This document shows, in pieces, positions 33,603 through 42,818 of a stretch of DNA of 64,000 nucleotides. The stretch comes from JAZUCL01 sp045639125 (GTDB lineage: Bacteria > Bacillota > Clostridia > Oscillospirales > QAMX01), in contig JAZUCL010000022.1 in NCBI GenBank assembly GCA_045639125.1, positions 1 through 64,000 on the forward strand, in the 5' to 3' direction. Positions within the stretch are counted from its first letter, which is position 1. The number at the start of each line of letters is the position of its first letter. Below the pieces are notes generated by a model that had not been told where the DNA came from, did not search any database, and saw nothing but the letters and a program-made list of their open reading frames with translations. A program made the translations under genes and the position numbers.

Positions 33603-34391
33603 ATGCAACATACTCCCGATATTCTTTCCAAAGAGGAAATTTCCAAATACTTAAAAACGAATATTTTAGGCTGTGATATTCGTATATATGACGAACTTGA
33701 ATCTACAAATAAGACGGCAAAAGAACTTGCCATAGATGGTGCTGTAGACGGCACGTTAATAATTGCCGACCATCAAACGCAAGGACGTGGCAGACTTGGC
33801 AGAAGTTTCTACTCTCCGTCAGGTAGTGGTATCTACATGACTTTAATTCTTCGTCCGTCACGTGACGCACAAAAGGCTCTTCTTTTAACTTGTGCCGCCG
33901 CTGTTGCCGTTTCTCGTGGTATTGAATCTGTTTTACCTTTAACTACCCAAATCAAGTGGGTAAATGACGTGTATGTCGGCGGCAAAAAGGTGTGCGGAAT
34001 ACTGACAGAGGGCGGTATCAACCCTCAGACAAACACGCTCGACTACATGGTTTTAGGCATCGGAATTAACGTGTCAACAGACTTTTTCCCTGAGGATATT
34101 TCCCATATTGCAACATCTTTAAGTGATACGCCTGTAAATAGGAATCTAATTATTGGAAAAATTCTTAACGCACTTGAGGAGATTTATTTAGCGTTGCCTG
34201 ACTCGTCATTTATGAGTGAGTACCGCCAAAAGAGTCTTGTAATAGGCAAAGATGTGTGGGTAATTTCGGGTGATGAGAGGTATCGTGCATACGTCTGTGA
34301 CGTTGATTGTGACGGACACCTTGTAGTGACAACCGACACAGGCGATAAGAAAATCATCTCAACAGGCGAAGTCAGTATTCGTCTTGTATAG
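33603..34391 (+). CDS. birA: Biotin-[acetyl-CoA-carboxylase] ligase, monofunctional
   Basis: 262 residues. Attaches biotin to the carrier lysine of biotin enzymes. Seen: YDELESTNKTAKELA, the biotinyl-AMP loop QGRGRLGRSFYSP near residue 62, IKWVNDVYVGGKKVCGIL (catalytic lysine), and the C-terminal SH3-like domain ending TGEVSIRLV. The DNA-binding winged helix of bifunctional BirA is missing, so it should not act as a repressor. AAAGGA lies 6 nt before the ATG. Confidence 0.93.
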   Translation: MQHTPDILSKEEISKYLKTNILGCDIRIYDELESTNKTAKELAIDGAVDGTLIIADHQTQGRGRLGRSFYSPSGSGIYMTLILRPSRDAQKALLLTCAAAVAVSRGIESVLPLTTQIKWVNDVYVGGKKVCGILTEGGINPQTNTLDYMVLGIGINVSTDFFPEDISHIATSLSDTPVNRNLIIGKILNALEEIYLALPDSSFMSEYRQKSLVIGKDVWVISGDERYRAYVCDVDCDGHLVVTTDTGDKKIISTGEVSIRLV

Positions 34392-34393
34392 AA

Positions 34394-34420
34394 AAAAACG
34401 AGGGGTTTCCCTCGTTTTTA
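34394..34420. terminator. Bidirectional terminator between birA and the zinc-ribbon gene
   Basis: A 10-bp perfect stem (AAAACGAGGG / CCCTCGTTTT) flanked by A and T runs; it reaches the stop of the convergent gene. Confidence 0.85.
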
Positions 34421-34711
34421 TTTTCCGTAATAGTCAAACTTACAGTGCGGGCATTTGGGATAATCAAAATCGTGGGTGTGTCCGCATTTGGGGCAAGTAC
34501 GCTGTGGCAAATCTAAATTGGACTCTGACGGCTCAGTTGCGAAAAACTCAACTTTTCCGCATCCTTTACACATATATATTTCCGTTTCCATTGCTCCTGC
34601 AAAGAGGTTTGGCAAGTCGCCTAAAATCCAGCCTGTCTGGCCTAACTGTATCTTTTCTGTTTTCAGATACACCATTTCACTTTCGCATCTCAGACAATTC
34701 ATCTTTCTCAT
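34418..34711 (-). CDS. Small zinc-ribbon protein
   Basis: 97 residues with four CxxC knuckles (CLRC, CKGC, CPKC, CPHC), so probably two zinc ribbons separated by an LGDLPNLFAGA linker. Such proteins are common in Clostridia and have no assigned function. GGGAG lies 8 nt before the ATG. The start overlaps the end of the upstream cysteine-cluster gene by 4 nt. Confidence 0.75.
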   Translation of the reverse strand: MRKMNCLRCESEMVYLKTEKIQLGQTGWILGDLPNLFAGAMETEIYMCKGCGKVEFFATEPSESNLDLPQRTCPKCGHTHDFDYPKCPHCKFDYYGK

Positions 34712-35202
34712 TTAAGTTTCTCCCTTACCGTATACAAATACCGCAGAAAGTCGGTAGTTTCAACAAGATACTTTCGCAGTTGTCTGTCCTTTACCAATTC
34801 ACGACCTGCTCGCTTTACCGCCTGCTTAAATTCCCTCGTTATCTCCATATCCCCACAAAACAGTGGGCATATCCGTATTGCTCTTGGGTCAGGCATCGGT
34901 ACTATTTTTATTTTGCCTGTACGTTTAGATATAAGTGCCATTGGGAAAAGTGGAAATATACGACACGACAAAGGTCGTCTGTCACGATTACACGTTCCGT
35001 TACATACGGCAACTGTATTTGTTTCATTTTCTTTAAGTGAAAACTCAGACAAAAACTCCTCTTCGCCGGGGAACACCCACATACCTGAGTTGTCATCACC
35101 GTGACAGCACACACCGTTACACACTTTACCGCAATCGGTTTCAAGTGGCGTTTTTTCGCCTATTATTCCGTATGCTCTTTTTATGGCGGTTTTTGTTGAC
35201 AA
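34708..35202 (-). CDS. YkgJ-type cysteine cluster protein
   Basis: About 164 residues. Seen: cysteine cluster DCGKVCNGVCCHGDD near the N-terminus, then CNGTCNRDRRPLSCRIFP, the layout of the YkgJ zinc- or iron-binding family of unknown function. A basic helical C-terminus follows (REFKQAVKRAGRELVKD). I chose TTG 35202 because AAAGGA is 9 nt upstream; the ATG at 35223 has its site only 3 nt away. Forms a pair with the zinc-ribbon gene. Confidence 0.7.
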   Translation of the reverse strand: MSTKTAIKRAYGIIGEKTPLETDCGKVCNGVCCHGDDNSGMWVFPGEEEFLSEFSLKENETNTVAVCNGTCNRDRRPLSCRIFPLFPMALISKRTGKIKIVPMPDPRAIRICPLFCGDMEITREFKQAVKRAGRELVKDRQLRKYLVETTDFLRYLYTVREKLK

Positions 35203-35287
35203 AACGGCACTTCCTTTCCTCATTTTCCTCAGTATATCATAAATACTTATACGTCACAAGGAAATTTTTAAGACGGCAAAAAAGGTG

Positions 35288-35316
35288 TTGAAATGCACAT
35301 ACATTTATGATATACT
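35288..35316 (+). promoter_or_regulatory. Sigma-A promoter of the SRP RNA gene
   Basis: TTGAAA (35288-35293), 17 nt, TATACT (35311-35316). The expected transcript start, near 35323, agrees with the 5' edge of the SRP RNA fold. Confidence 0.75.
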
Positions 35317-35329
35317 TTAGATTGTATCA

Positions 35330-35630
35330 ACGTGGCCATTGATAAGGCCGTACTAACCGGGGCGGTAGCGGTGCCCTGTACCTGCAGTCCGCTAAAGCAG
35401 GGGTGATGTTCTCCATGAGGACAGTAACTGTAACGTCAGCCATACATAAGTGGCGATGAGGAGTCGGTCTTACGCAACGAAAGCCCGTGAACCATGTCAG
35501 GCGGGGAACCGAGCAGCATTAAGCGGTGTCTTTCGTGTGCCGTGAGGTTGCCGTCTCTGAGTTAACTGTGTGTAAAGCGGTTATGGTCACTGTTCGACCG
35601 GAGAATGTACGGTCTTATCAAGTGCCACGT
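35330..35630 (+). ncRNA. ffs: Signal recognition particle RNA, long Firmicute type
   Basis: About 300 nt, RNA core of the particle that targets nascent membrane proteins with Ffh. Seen: the closing helix, where 35332-35352 pairs with 35609-35629 with few mismatches; the Alu-domain stretch around GGGGCGGTAGCGGTGCCCTG; and the helix 8 signature with the conserved GTCAGG, GGGGAA and GAGCAGCATTAAG pieces near 35490-35525. It ends in TTTTT after the closing helix, a built-in terminator. The position directly before dnaX is the usual one in Firmicutes. Confidence 0.95.
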
Positions 35631-35663
35631 TTTTCTATTTAGGATAAAAGGAGTGTATCGGGA

Positions 35664-37316
35664 ATGTATCAGGCGATTTATCGAAAATACCGCCCCACGT
35701 CTTTCAACGACGTATTCGGACAAAAGCATATTACCGATACCCTTGTAAATCAACTAAAAACAGGGCGAGTTTCCCACGCATACCTGTTTACCGGTACTCG
35801 TGGTACAGGTAAAACTACTTGTGCTAAAATCCTCGCCCGTGCCGTCAACTGTGAGAACTTAAAAGACGGCAATCCTTGCGGTGTTTGTGACGCTTGCGTT
35901 GCCGTATTAAACGGCAGTGCTATTGACGTTACGGAAATGGACGCCGCTTCCCATACAGGCGTTGATAATATCCGTTCTATTCTTGACGAGGTAATGTATC
36001 CGCCAAGTGAACTGAAAAAACGTGTGTATATTATTGATGAGGTTCACATGCTGTCACAGGGTGCATTTAACGCACTTCTAAAGACGTTGGAAGAACCTCC
36101 TGCCTATGTACTTTTTATTCTTGCAACTACTGAACTTCACAAAGTCCCTGCTACTATACTGTCCCGTTGTCAGCGGTTTGACTTCCGCCGTGTTGAGCCA
36201 AAGGAAATTGCTGTCAACTTATCACAGATAGCAGAGAAAGAGAATATTCCTTTATCCGCCGGTGCAATAGGTCTTATATCACGTCTTGCAGACGGTTCTG
36301 TCCGTGATAGCCTTTCCATATTGGAGCGTTGTACGGCAGAGGATACAGATCAAATTGACGAGGCAATGGTTCTTACATGTGTCGGCGGTGCTGAATTTGA
36401 ACTTCTCGACACACTTGCTCGTGCCGTTTTATCTTTTAATGCAGTATCGGCTCTTGAACAGATTGAACTTCTCTATCGTAGCGGACGTGACTTGCGTAGC
36501 GTTTTTGATGCGTTATGTACAATGTTTCGTGACGTGCTTATTGTCAAGTCATTACCGACAGGCTGGGAGTCTTTTGTAAGCCCCGGTGCGAATACTAAAA
36601 ATTTGTCTGACCTTGCAAATATCAGTTCCTCTCAACAACTTGGAAATATTTTGACTGTCCTTTCAGATACGATAAATCGTATGCAACGCTCAGGTGGTAA
36701 TCGTACAGAAGCGGAACTTGCTCTTATTCGCCTTTGTACCCCATCGGCAGTTATGACCTCTGCTACGTCAGAGTCAAACCCTATGCAGTCTTCTGACACT
36801 GCTTCTTTAACTGCTCGCATTCAAGCGTTGGAGCAACGTCTGGCAGAACTTTCCGCAATGCCAAAAACCGTTGCACAAACAAATAAACACAATGAAAGTA
36901 AAGATACAGAGAAACAGCCTCAAAAGACGGAGAAAAAGCCGTCTGTACCAAAGGAGTCTGTATTAAGTCAAAGCGGAACTTTACTTTCTCCCGATAAACA
37001 AAAACTGCTTCTTGACCGCTTGAAAGGCTCTTTGTCACGGAGTGCATACGTCACGTTGACAATGGCGGAGTTGTCGGTACAAAACAACAAACTTCGTATA
37101 GTCGCTGATGACGATTTAAGTCTGCGTGTACTAAACGACCATTCTGTCAAACAATCTATTACCGAGGCAGCGTCCGAGGTGCTTGGTACCACAGCCCAAG
37201 CGGAAATTCTATCACCGTCCAAGGCTAAGGTTTCTTCTGCAACTGACTCAAGCAATGGTATTGATTTACTTGCAGAACTTGGCCGTGCGTCCGGCATTGA
37301 AGTAAACATAAAGTAA
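35664..37316 (+). CDS. dnaX: DNA polymerase III subunits gamma and tau
   Basis: 550 residues, the clamp-loader ATPase of the replisome. Seen: YRKYRPTSFNDVFGQ at the start, Walker A GTRGTGKT near residue 45, a zinc module (CENLKDGNPCGVCDAC), Walker B IIDEVHML, and sensor 1 LATTELHKVPATILSRCQ. A low-complexity linker (about 370-440, rich in K, Q, S, T) precedes the C-terminal tau domain. No obvious frameshift signal was looked for in detail. AAAAGGAG is 10 nt before the ATG. Confidence 0.96.
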   Translation: MYQAIYRKYRPTSFNDVFGQKHITDTLVNQLKTGRVSHAYLFTGTRGTGKTTCAKILARAVNCENLKDGNPCGVCDACVAVLNGSAIDVTEMDAASHTGVDNIRSILDEVMYPPSELKKRVYIIDEVHMLSQGAFNALLKTLEEPPAYVLFILATTELHKVPATILSRCQRFDFRRVEPKEIAVNLSQIAEKENIPLSAGAIGLISRLADGSVRDSLSILERCTAEDTDQIDEAMVLTCVGGAEFELLDTLARAVLSFNAVSALEQIELLYRSGRDLRSVFDALCTMFRDVLIVKSLPTGWESFVSPGANTKNLSDLANISSSQQLGNILTVLSDTINRMQRSGGNRTEAELALIRLCTPSAVMTSATSESNPMQSSDTASLTARIQALEQRLAELSAMPKTVAQTNKHNESKDTEKQPQKTEKKPSVPKESVLSQSGTLLSPDKQKLLLDRLKGSLSRSAYVTLTMAELSVQNNKLRIVADDDLSLRVLNDHSVKQSITEAASEVLGTTAQAEILSPSKAKVSSATDSSNGIDLLAELGRASGIEVNIK

Positions 37317-37341
37317 TATATAGATAACGGAGGAAACCTAA

Positions 37342-37701
37342 ATGGCAAAAGGAAGAATGCCCGCAATGGGCGGTATGGGTGGCATGGGCGGTATGAATAT
37401 GAACGCTATGCTTCGTCAAGCACAGAAGATGCAGGAGAATATGGAGCGTACTCGTGCTGAACTTGACGCAAAAGAGTATGAATTTTCTGCAGGTGGCGGT
37501 GCAGTAGTGGCAAAAGTAAATGGTAAAAAGGAACTTATTGCCCTTGACATCAAACCTGAAGTTATTGACCCCGATGACGCAGAAATGTTGTCTGATATGG
37601 TGTTGGCGGCTGTAAATGGTGCTTTGAAGTTGGCAACTGATGACAACGAGGAGCAGATGAAGAAACTTACGGGCGGTATGAGTATGCCCGGCATGTTTTA
37701 G
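37342..37701 (+). CDS. YbaB/EbfC family nucleoid-associated protein
   Basis: 119 residues, a small dimeric DNA-binding protein usually found between dnaX and recR. Seen: a Gly-Met-rich N-terminus, AQKMQENMERTRAELDAKEYEFSAGGG split by a helix turn, and LIALDIKPEVIDPDD. GGAGG lies 8 nt before the ATG. Confidence 0.95.
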   Translation: MAKGRMPAMGGMGGMGGMNMNAMLRQAQKMQENMERTRAELDAKEYEFSAGGGAVVAKVNGKKELIALDIKPEVIDPDDAEMLSDMVLAAVNGALKLATDDNEEQMKKLTGGMSMPGMF

Positions 37702-37704
37702 TCT

Positions 37705-38304
37705 ATGAGTGGTTACGCAATACCGGTTGAACGACTGGTTGAGAAGTTTGAAAGTCTACCTGGTATCGGTAGAAAGACGGCTCAACGGCTTGCATTTCAC
37801 GTGCTTAATCTGTCTCAACAGGAAGCACAGGATTTTGCAGATGCTATTGTCGGTGCAAAGTCTGCCGTATGCCGTTGTAAGACGTGTCAAAACCTTACAG
37901 ACCGTGAGGAATGTGACATCTGTCAAAACCCATCTCGTGATATGTCCTTAGTCTGTGTCGTATCCGACCCAAAAGATGTGGCGGCTATTGAGCGTACCCA
38001 TGAGTTTAATGGTGTATACCATGTACTCCACGGAGTCATATCACCGCTAAATCACATCGGTCCTGACGATTTGACTATACGCCAACTTATTGCCCGTGTA
38101 TCCTCATCGCAAATAAGCGAGGTAATTATGGCTACCAATCCTGATACGGAAGGTGAGGCAACGGCGATGTATCTGTCACGATTACTTAAACCCTTTGGTA
38201 TTAAAACTACACGTCTTGCCTATGGTGTACCTGTGGGTGCTCATTTAGAGTACGCAGACGAAGTCACCTTATCTCGTGCCATTGACGGCAGACGTGAGAT
38301 ATAA
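37705..38304 (+). CDS. recR: Recombination protein RecR
   Basis: 199 residues, loads RecA at gaps with RecF and RecO. Seen: helix-hairpin-helix LPGIGRKTAQRLAFH, a four-cysteine zinc finger (CRCKTC, CDIC) near residues 54-72, and a Toprim domain with VVSDPKDVAAIE and ATNPDTEGEATA. The start is 3 nt after the ybaB stop with no clear ribosome-binding site, so translation is probably coupled. Confidence 0.97.
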   Translation: MSGYAIPVERLVEKFESLPGIGRKTAQRLAFHVLNLSQQEAQDFADAIVGAKSAVCRCKTCQNLTDREECDICQNPSRDMSLVCVVSDPKDVAAIERTHEFNGVYHVLHGVISPLNHIGPDDLTIRQLIARVSSSQISEVIMATNPDTEGEATAMYLSRLLKPFGIKTTRLAYGVPVGAHLEYADEVTLSRAIDGRREI

Positions 38305-38598
38305 CTACGACAAAGCCACACAGTTGTGTCATAGTGAATTTTCCTTATGGGTAAGTTATCTATGACAGTAAACTTGTTTTCCAAGTAGTTTTGCCTTATT
38401 TTATTTGATACATCTTTATAGAAACTTTCCACTAAATAAGTGTACATTTTCTGTTTCTACCTACTTGTTTCACCAACATTGACAACTTGTATTGGCAATA
38501 CACGTTGGTTTTTGCGTTTTGCACAAAATAATTCGAGTTGTAGTGGTTAATTTCTCCATTGTTTTTTCCTTTTAATCCTTTCAAATACCTGTTTTTAA
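38305..38598 (+). other. Intergenic region after recR, no gene
   Basis: AT-rich, no coding sign on either strand. A bulged hairpin at 38472-38514 (ACCAACATTG with CAAT-ACAC-GTTGGT, then TTTTT) is the best terminator candidate for the SRP RNA-dnaX-ybaB-recR unit. Confidence 0.5.
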
Positions 38599-38627
38599 TT
38601 GATTTTAATAAAAAAATGTGCTATACT
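38599..38627 (+). promoter_or_regulatory. Sigma-A promoter of the SorE-like dehydrogenase gene
   Basis: TTGATT (38599-38604), 17 nt, TATACT (38622-38627), about 70 nt before the start codon. Confidence 0.7.
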
Positions 38628-38699
38628 GACAAAAGAGGTGTTCGGCAGATACTGCCCATAGCACGGCAAATAATTCCGAATACATAAGGGAGGAAAATT

Positions 38700-39956
38700 A
38701 TGAAAACAAAGGCAGTCAGACTTTACGGAAAAAACGACCTTCGTCTTGAAGAGTTCGAACTTCCAAAAATCAGTGATGACGAAATCTTAGCACATATTAT
38801 CACTGACAGTATTTGTATGTCCTCTTACAAGGCAACCATTCAGGGTGCTGACCACAAGCGTGTGCCGTGCGATGTTGCTGAAAATCCCATCATTATCGGT
38901 CACGAATTTTGCGGTGAGATTGTAGAGGTTGGTGCCAAGTGGCAGGATAAGTTTAAGCCAGGTCAGCGTTTCTCTATCCAGCCTGCAATTAACCACCCTT
39001 CCAACCCCTATGCCGCTCCGGGATATTCTTTCCCCTATATCGGTGGTAGTGCTACATATATCGTTATTCCCGGTATGTTCATGGAGTACAACTGTCTTCT
39101 TTCCTATAAGGGTGATGCATACTATCACGGCTCTCTTGCTGAGCCTATGAGTTGTATCGTTGGTACATACCATGCTATGTATCATACAACTGCAGGTAAG
39201 TATACTCACGATATGGGTATCAAAGAAGGCGGTAAGTTGGCCCTTATGGCAGCAGTAGGTCCTATGGGACTTGGTGCTATCGACTACGCTATTCACTGCG
39301 ACCGCAAGCCCTCTCTCCTTGTCATTACCGACATTGACCAGAGCCGTCTTGACCGTGCCGCAGGTATCTATACCGTTGAAGAGGCTAAGAAGAACGGTAT
39401 CGAACTTGTTTACGTTAACACAAATAATCTACCCGACCCTGTTGCATACTTGAAGGAACTCACAAACGGCGGTTTCGATGATGTTATTTGTTTTGCTCCT
39501 GTTCGTCCTGTTGTTGAACTGGCCGATAAGGTGCTTGCTCACGACGGTTGCCTTAACTTCTTCGCAGGTCCGTCTAAGACAGACTTTACCGCTGAACTTA
39601 ACTTCTATAACGTACACTACAACGCTACTCATATCGTTGGTACATCTGGTGGTAACACAGATGACCTTATTGAGAGCCTTGATATGATGGCTTCCGGTGC
39701 TATCGACCCATCAAGTATGGTTACTCATATCGGCGGTCTTGACGCTGTTGTTGAAACAACTAAAAATCTTCCATCTATCCCAGGTGGTAAGAAACTTATC
39801 TACACCAACATCGAACTTCCTTTAACTGCTTTGTCTGACTTTGCAGAACTTGGTAAGACTTCTCCCCTGTTTGCTCGTCTTGCAGAGATTATCGAAGGAA
39901 ACAACGGTCTGTGGTGTGCTGCTGCAGAAAAGTATCTGCTTGAAAATTGTAAGTAA
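38700..39956 (+). CDS. Zinc-type medium-chain dehydrogenase, SorE (sorbose-1-phosphate reductase)-like
   Basis: 418 residues, NAD(P)-dependent. The N-terminus (MKTKAVRLYGKNDLRLEEFELP), SICMSSYKA, NPIIIGHEFCGEIVEVG, GYSFPYIGG and VGTSGGNTDDL resemble SorE, which interconverts sorbose-1-phosphate and glucitol-6-phosphate. Zinc ligands appear as Cys39 and His68-Glu69; the nucleotide fold has AAVGPMGLGAIDYA. Codons are strongly biased (AAG, GGT, GTT, ATC), as in abundant proteins. GGGAGG lies 6 nt before the ATG. It precedes the E2-E3-E1 genes, but a T-tailed hairpin lies between. The substrate is not known; a polyol, diol or ketol is likely. Confidence 0.8.
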   Translation: MKTKAVRLYGKNDLRLEEFELPKISDDEILAHIITDSICMSSYKATIQGADHKRVPCDVAENPIIIGHEFCGEIVEVGAKWQDKFKPGQRFSIQPAINHPSNPYAAPGYSFPYIGGSATYIVIPGMFMEYNCLLSYKGDAYYHGSLAEPMSCIVGTYHAMYHTTAGKYTHDMGIKEGGKLALMAAVGPMGLGAIDYAIHCDRKPSLLVITDIDQSRLDRAAGIYTVEEAKKNGIELVYVNTNNLPDPVAYLKELTNGGFDDVICFAPVRPVVELADKVLAHDGCLNFFAGPSKTDFTAELNFYNVHYNATHIVGTSGGNTDDLIESLDMMASGAIDPSSMVTHIGGLDAVVETTKNLPSIPGGKKLIYTNIELPLTALSDFAELGKTSPLFARLAEIIEGNNGLWCAAAEKYLLENCK

Positions 39957-39961
39957 ATGTT

Positions 39962-40007
39962 CTTTTACCGATGAAGGCAAATTGCCGTCATCGGTAAAAG
40001 CCTTTTT
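39962..40007 (+). terminator. Hairpin with T-run between the SorE-like gene and E2
   Basis: A 13-bp perfect stem (CTTTTACCGATGA at 39962-39974 with 39988-40000), capped by a small inner stem and followed by CCTTTTT. It looks like a real or partial terminator, so E2-E3-E1 may receive only read-through or have their own promoter. Confidence 0.75.
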
Positions 40008-40056
40008 CAACATAGTGCTGTAAAGGCATAAAAATTTTAATTTTGGAGGTTTTTTC

Positions 40057-41394
40057 ATGGCAACACCTGTGATTATGCCCCGTCAGGGACAATCTGTTGA
40101 AAGTTGTATTATTTCAAAATGGAACAAAAAAGTAGGCGACACCGTTAATGTCGGCGAAATTCTCTTCTCCTATGAAACAGACAAGGCAAGTTTCGAGGAA
40201 GAAGCAAAAGTCGGCGGTACAATTCTTGCTATCTTCTTTAACGAAGATGATGACGTACCTTGTCTGACAAACGTATGTGTTATCGGTAACCCCGGTGAAA
40301 GTTTTGCAGAGTTCGACCCTGCAAGCGGTTCTTCTGATGCAAGTGCTGCTGAACCCGCTGCTGCTGCTACAGAGGTTAAGGCTGAGGAAGTTAAGGTTGA
40401 AGTCAACGTATCCGCAGAGGCAAAAGATGATGCGTTCATCTCTCCGAGAGCAAAAAATCTTGCTGACCGCCTCGGTGTTGATTACCGCTTTGCTAATGGT
40501 ACAGGTCCTGACGGACGTATCATAGAGCGTGACGTACAGGCAATGCGTGATGCAGGTATCGGTCTTATAACTCCTGCTGCACGTGCTGCAGGTATCGAAG
40601 GTGCGGCAACAGGTATCGGTGGCCGTGTTTCCACTGCTGATGCAGGTTCTGTTATCGCTCCTGCTGCTTCCGCTGTCAAACTTGCTGACGGCCCAATGTA
40701 CGAGGACGTTAAGATGCCCAATATCCGTAAGGTTATTGCAAAGACTATGATGTCTTCCATGTCCTCCATGTGTCAACTTACATATAACTCTACATTCGAT
40801 GCAACTTGCATTATGAATTTCAGAAAACGTCTTAAGGAAAGTGCTGAACGTCTCGGTCTTGAGAACATCACATTAAATGACATTATTCTCTATGCCGTTT
40901 CTCGTGTTGTGAAGAATCACAAGGACCTCAATGCAAACCTTATTAACGGCGATACAATGCGTTACTTCAATGTAGTAAACCTTGGTGTTGCAGTAGAAAC
41001 TCCTCGTGGCTTGATGGTTCCAACCATTATGAATGCAGATTCCAAGAGCCTTAACGAAATTGCACACGAAGTTAAGGAACTTGCCGCTAAGTGTAAAGAG
41101 GGTAGCATAAGCCCCGATTTGTTGACAAATGCTTCCTTTACTGTATCTAACCTTGGCAGCATGGGAATTGAAAGTTTCACTCCCGTTATCAATCCGCCTC
41201 AGACAGGTATTTTGGGTGTTGCTACTATTATGCAACGTGTTCGTGCAGGCAAAAACGGCGATATGGAGATGTATCCTGCTATGGGTCTTTCTCTCACTTG
41301 CGACCACAGAGCAATTGACGGCACACCATCTGCTAAGTTCCTTAAAGACCTTGCAACTAACCTTGAAAACTTCGATTTAATGTTTGTTAAATAA
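40057..41394 (+). CDS. Dihydrolipoamide acyltransferase (E2) of a 2-oxoacid/ketol dehydrogenase complex
   Basis: 445 residues forming the core of the complex. Domains: one lipoyl domain (1-78) with the lipoylation motif ETDKASF near residue 43; an Ala/Glu-rich linker; an E3/E1-binding domain (about 125-165, ISPRAKNLADRLGVD); and the catalytic acyltransferase domain with the DHRAIDG active-site motif near residue 412. It transfers the acyl group to CoA; acetyl is likeliest but not certain. GGAGG lies 7 nt before the ATG. First gene of E2-E3-E1, an order unlike the usual E1-E2-E3. Confidence 0.92.
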   Translation: MATPVIMPRQGQSVESCIISKWNKKVGDTVNVGEILFSYETDKASFEEEAKVGGTILAIFFNEDDDVPCLTNVCVIGNPGESFAEFDPASGSSDASAAEPAAAATEVKAEEVKVEVNVSAEAKDDAFISPRAKNLADRLGVDYRFANGTGPDGRIIERDVQAMRDAGIGLITPAARAAGIEGAATGIGGRVSTADAGSVIAPAASAVKLADGPMYEDVKMPNIRKVIAKTMMSSMSSMCQLTYNSTFDATCIMNFRKRLKESAERLGLENITLNDIILYAVSRVVKNHKDLNANLINGDTMRYFNVVNLGVAVETPRGLMVPTIMNADSKSLNEIAHEVKELAAKCKEGSISPDLLTNASFTVSNLGSMGIESFTPVINPPQTGILGVATIMQRVRAGKNGDMEMYPAMGLSLTCDHRAIDGTPSAKFLKDLATNLENFDLMFVK

Positions 41395-41423
41395 CCTATA
41401 TTTTTAATAAAGGACTGACAAAA

Positions 41424-42800
41424 ATGAGCGAAATGAAAACTTTTGACTTGTGCGTTATCGGCGGTGGCCCTGCAGGCTACTTAGCGGCTGAACGTGCAGG
41501 ACACGCAGGCCTTTCCACCTGTGTTATCGAAAAGCGTTCTCTCGGCGGCGTCTGCTTAAATGAGGGCTGTATTCCGTCAAAGGCACTTCTTTACAGTGCA
41601 AAGATGTACGACCACGCAGTAAACTCCAAGAAGTATGGTGTTACTGTTGAGGGTGCAAAACTTGACCATGCGGCAGTTATTGCTCGTAAGGGTAAGGTTG
41701 TTAAGACTCTCGTATCAGGTGTCGGTGCAAAGATGAAGGCAAACCACGTCACAGTATTTGACGGCGAGGCTGTTCTTGACGGCAAGACTAAAGACGGATT
41801 TAAGGTAAATGTGGGTGCGGAAACAATTTACGCACAGCGTCTTATCATTGCAACCGGTTCTGTTCCTGTTTGTCCTCCTATCCCTGGTGTTAAGGAAGGT
41901 TTGGAGGCAGGCTACGTTTTGACAAACCGTGAAATTCTTGATTTGACAGAAGTTCCTGCTAACCTCGTTATCGTTGGCGGCGGTGTTATCGGTCTTGAGA
42001 TGGCTTCCTACTATAAGACTGCAGGTGCTAACGTAACTGTTATCGAAATGCTTGACAAAATTGCAGGACCTACCGACGGCGAAATCTCCGCTATGCTCCT
42101 TAAAGAGTATGAGAAGAAAGGCGTTTGCTTTAAGTTAGGTGCAAAGGTTGTAGGAGTAGAGGCTGACGGCGTTTCTTATGAAAAGGACGGCAAGACAGAA
42201 AAAATTCCTGCTGATAAAGTTCTTCTCTCTATTGGCCGACGTGCAAACACACAAGGTCTTAACCTTGAGTCTATCGGTGTAATAACTGAGCGTGGTGCTA
42301 TTAAGACTGACGACCACGGCCGTACAAACATTGAAAACGTATACGCTGCAGGTGACGTAAACGGTACATATATGTTGGCTCATGCAGCATATCGTGAGGC
42401 TGAGGTTTGTGTCAATAACATTTTAGGCAAAAAGGATATTATGAGATACAGTGCTATCCCCTCTGTCATCTACACTTCTCCGGAAGTTGCCGGTGTCGGT
42501 GAGACTGAGGAAACAGCAAAGGCTAAGGGTATCGACTTCACAGTTAAGAAGTTGTCCATGCGTTATTCAGGTCGTTTCCTTGCTGAAAATGAGGGTGGCG
42601 ACGGTATCTGTAAAATCCTTGTTGACAACCGCTACAACAAAGTTATCGGTGTTCACATGCTTGGCAACTACTCCTCTGAGATTATCTACGGTGCCGGCAT
42701 GATGATTGAAACTGAACTTCGTGTAGAGGATATTAAGGAACTGGTATTCCCCCACCCAACAGTAGCAGAAATTCTTCGTGAAACAATATTTGAGTTTTAG
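41424..42800 (+). CDS. lpdA: Dihydrolipoyl dehydrogenase (E3)
   Basis: 458 residues, FAD enzyme that reoxidises the lipoyl group and makes NADH. Seen: FAD-binding IGGGPAGYLAAE, redox-active cysteines in GGVCLNEGCIPSKALL, NAD-binding VGGGVIGLEMASYY, AAGDVNGTYMLAHAA, and the C-terminal His-Glu pair in FPHPTVAEILRE. No lipoyl domain is fused to it. 29 bp after E2 and 18 bp before E1. Confidence 0.96.
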   Translation: MSEMKTFDLCVIGGGPAGYLAAERAGHAGLSTCVIEKRSLGGVCLNEGCIPSKALLYSAKMYDHAVNSKKYGVTVEGAKLDHAAVIARKGKVVKTLVSGVGAKMKANHVTVFDGEAVLDGKTKDGFKVNVGAETIYAQRLIIATGSVPVCPPIPGVKEGLEAGYVLTNREILDLTEVPANLVIVGGGVIGLEMASYYKTAGANVTVIEMLDKIAGPTDGEISAMLLKEYEKKGVCFKLGAKVVGVEADGVSYEKDGKTEKIPADKVLLSIGRRANTQGLNLESIGVITERGAIKTDDHGRTNIENVYAAGDVNGTYMLAHAAYREAEVCVNNILGKKDIMRYSAIPSVIYTSPEVAGVGETEETAKAKGIDFTVKKLSMRYSGRFLAENEGGDGICKILVDNRYNKVIGVHMLGNYSSEIIYGAGMMIETELRVEDIKELVFPHPTVAEILRETIFEF

Positions 42801-42818
42801 TAAAAGGAAGTGTAATTT

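Noticed and set aside
34384..35040. 218-codon plus-strand frame
   Set aside because: Antisense to the zinc-ribbon and YkgJ-type genes, which have family motifs; its start lies in a terminator.
35330..35630. Group II intron or riboswitch before dnaX
   Set aside because: The long closing helix and the helix 8 signature identify SRP RNA.
40114..40776. 220-codon minus-strand frame
   Set aside because: Antisense to E2; Cys/Thr-rich mirror of a conserved gene.
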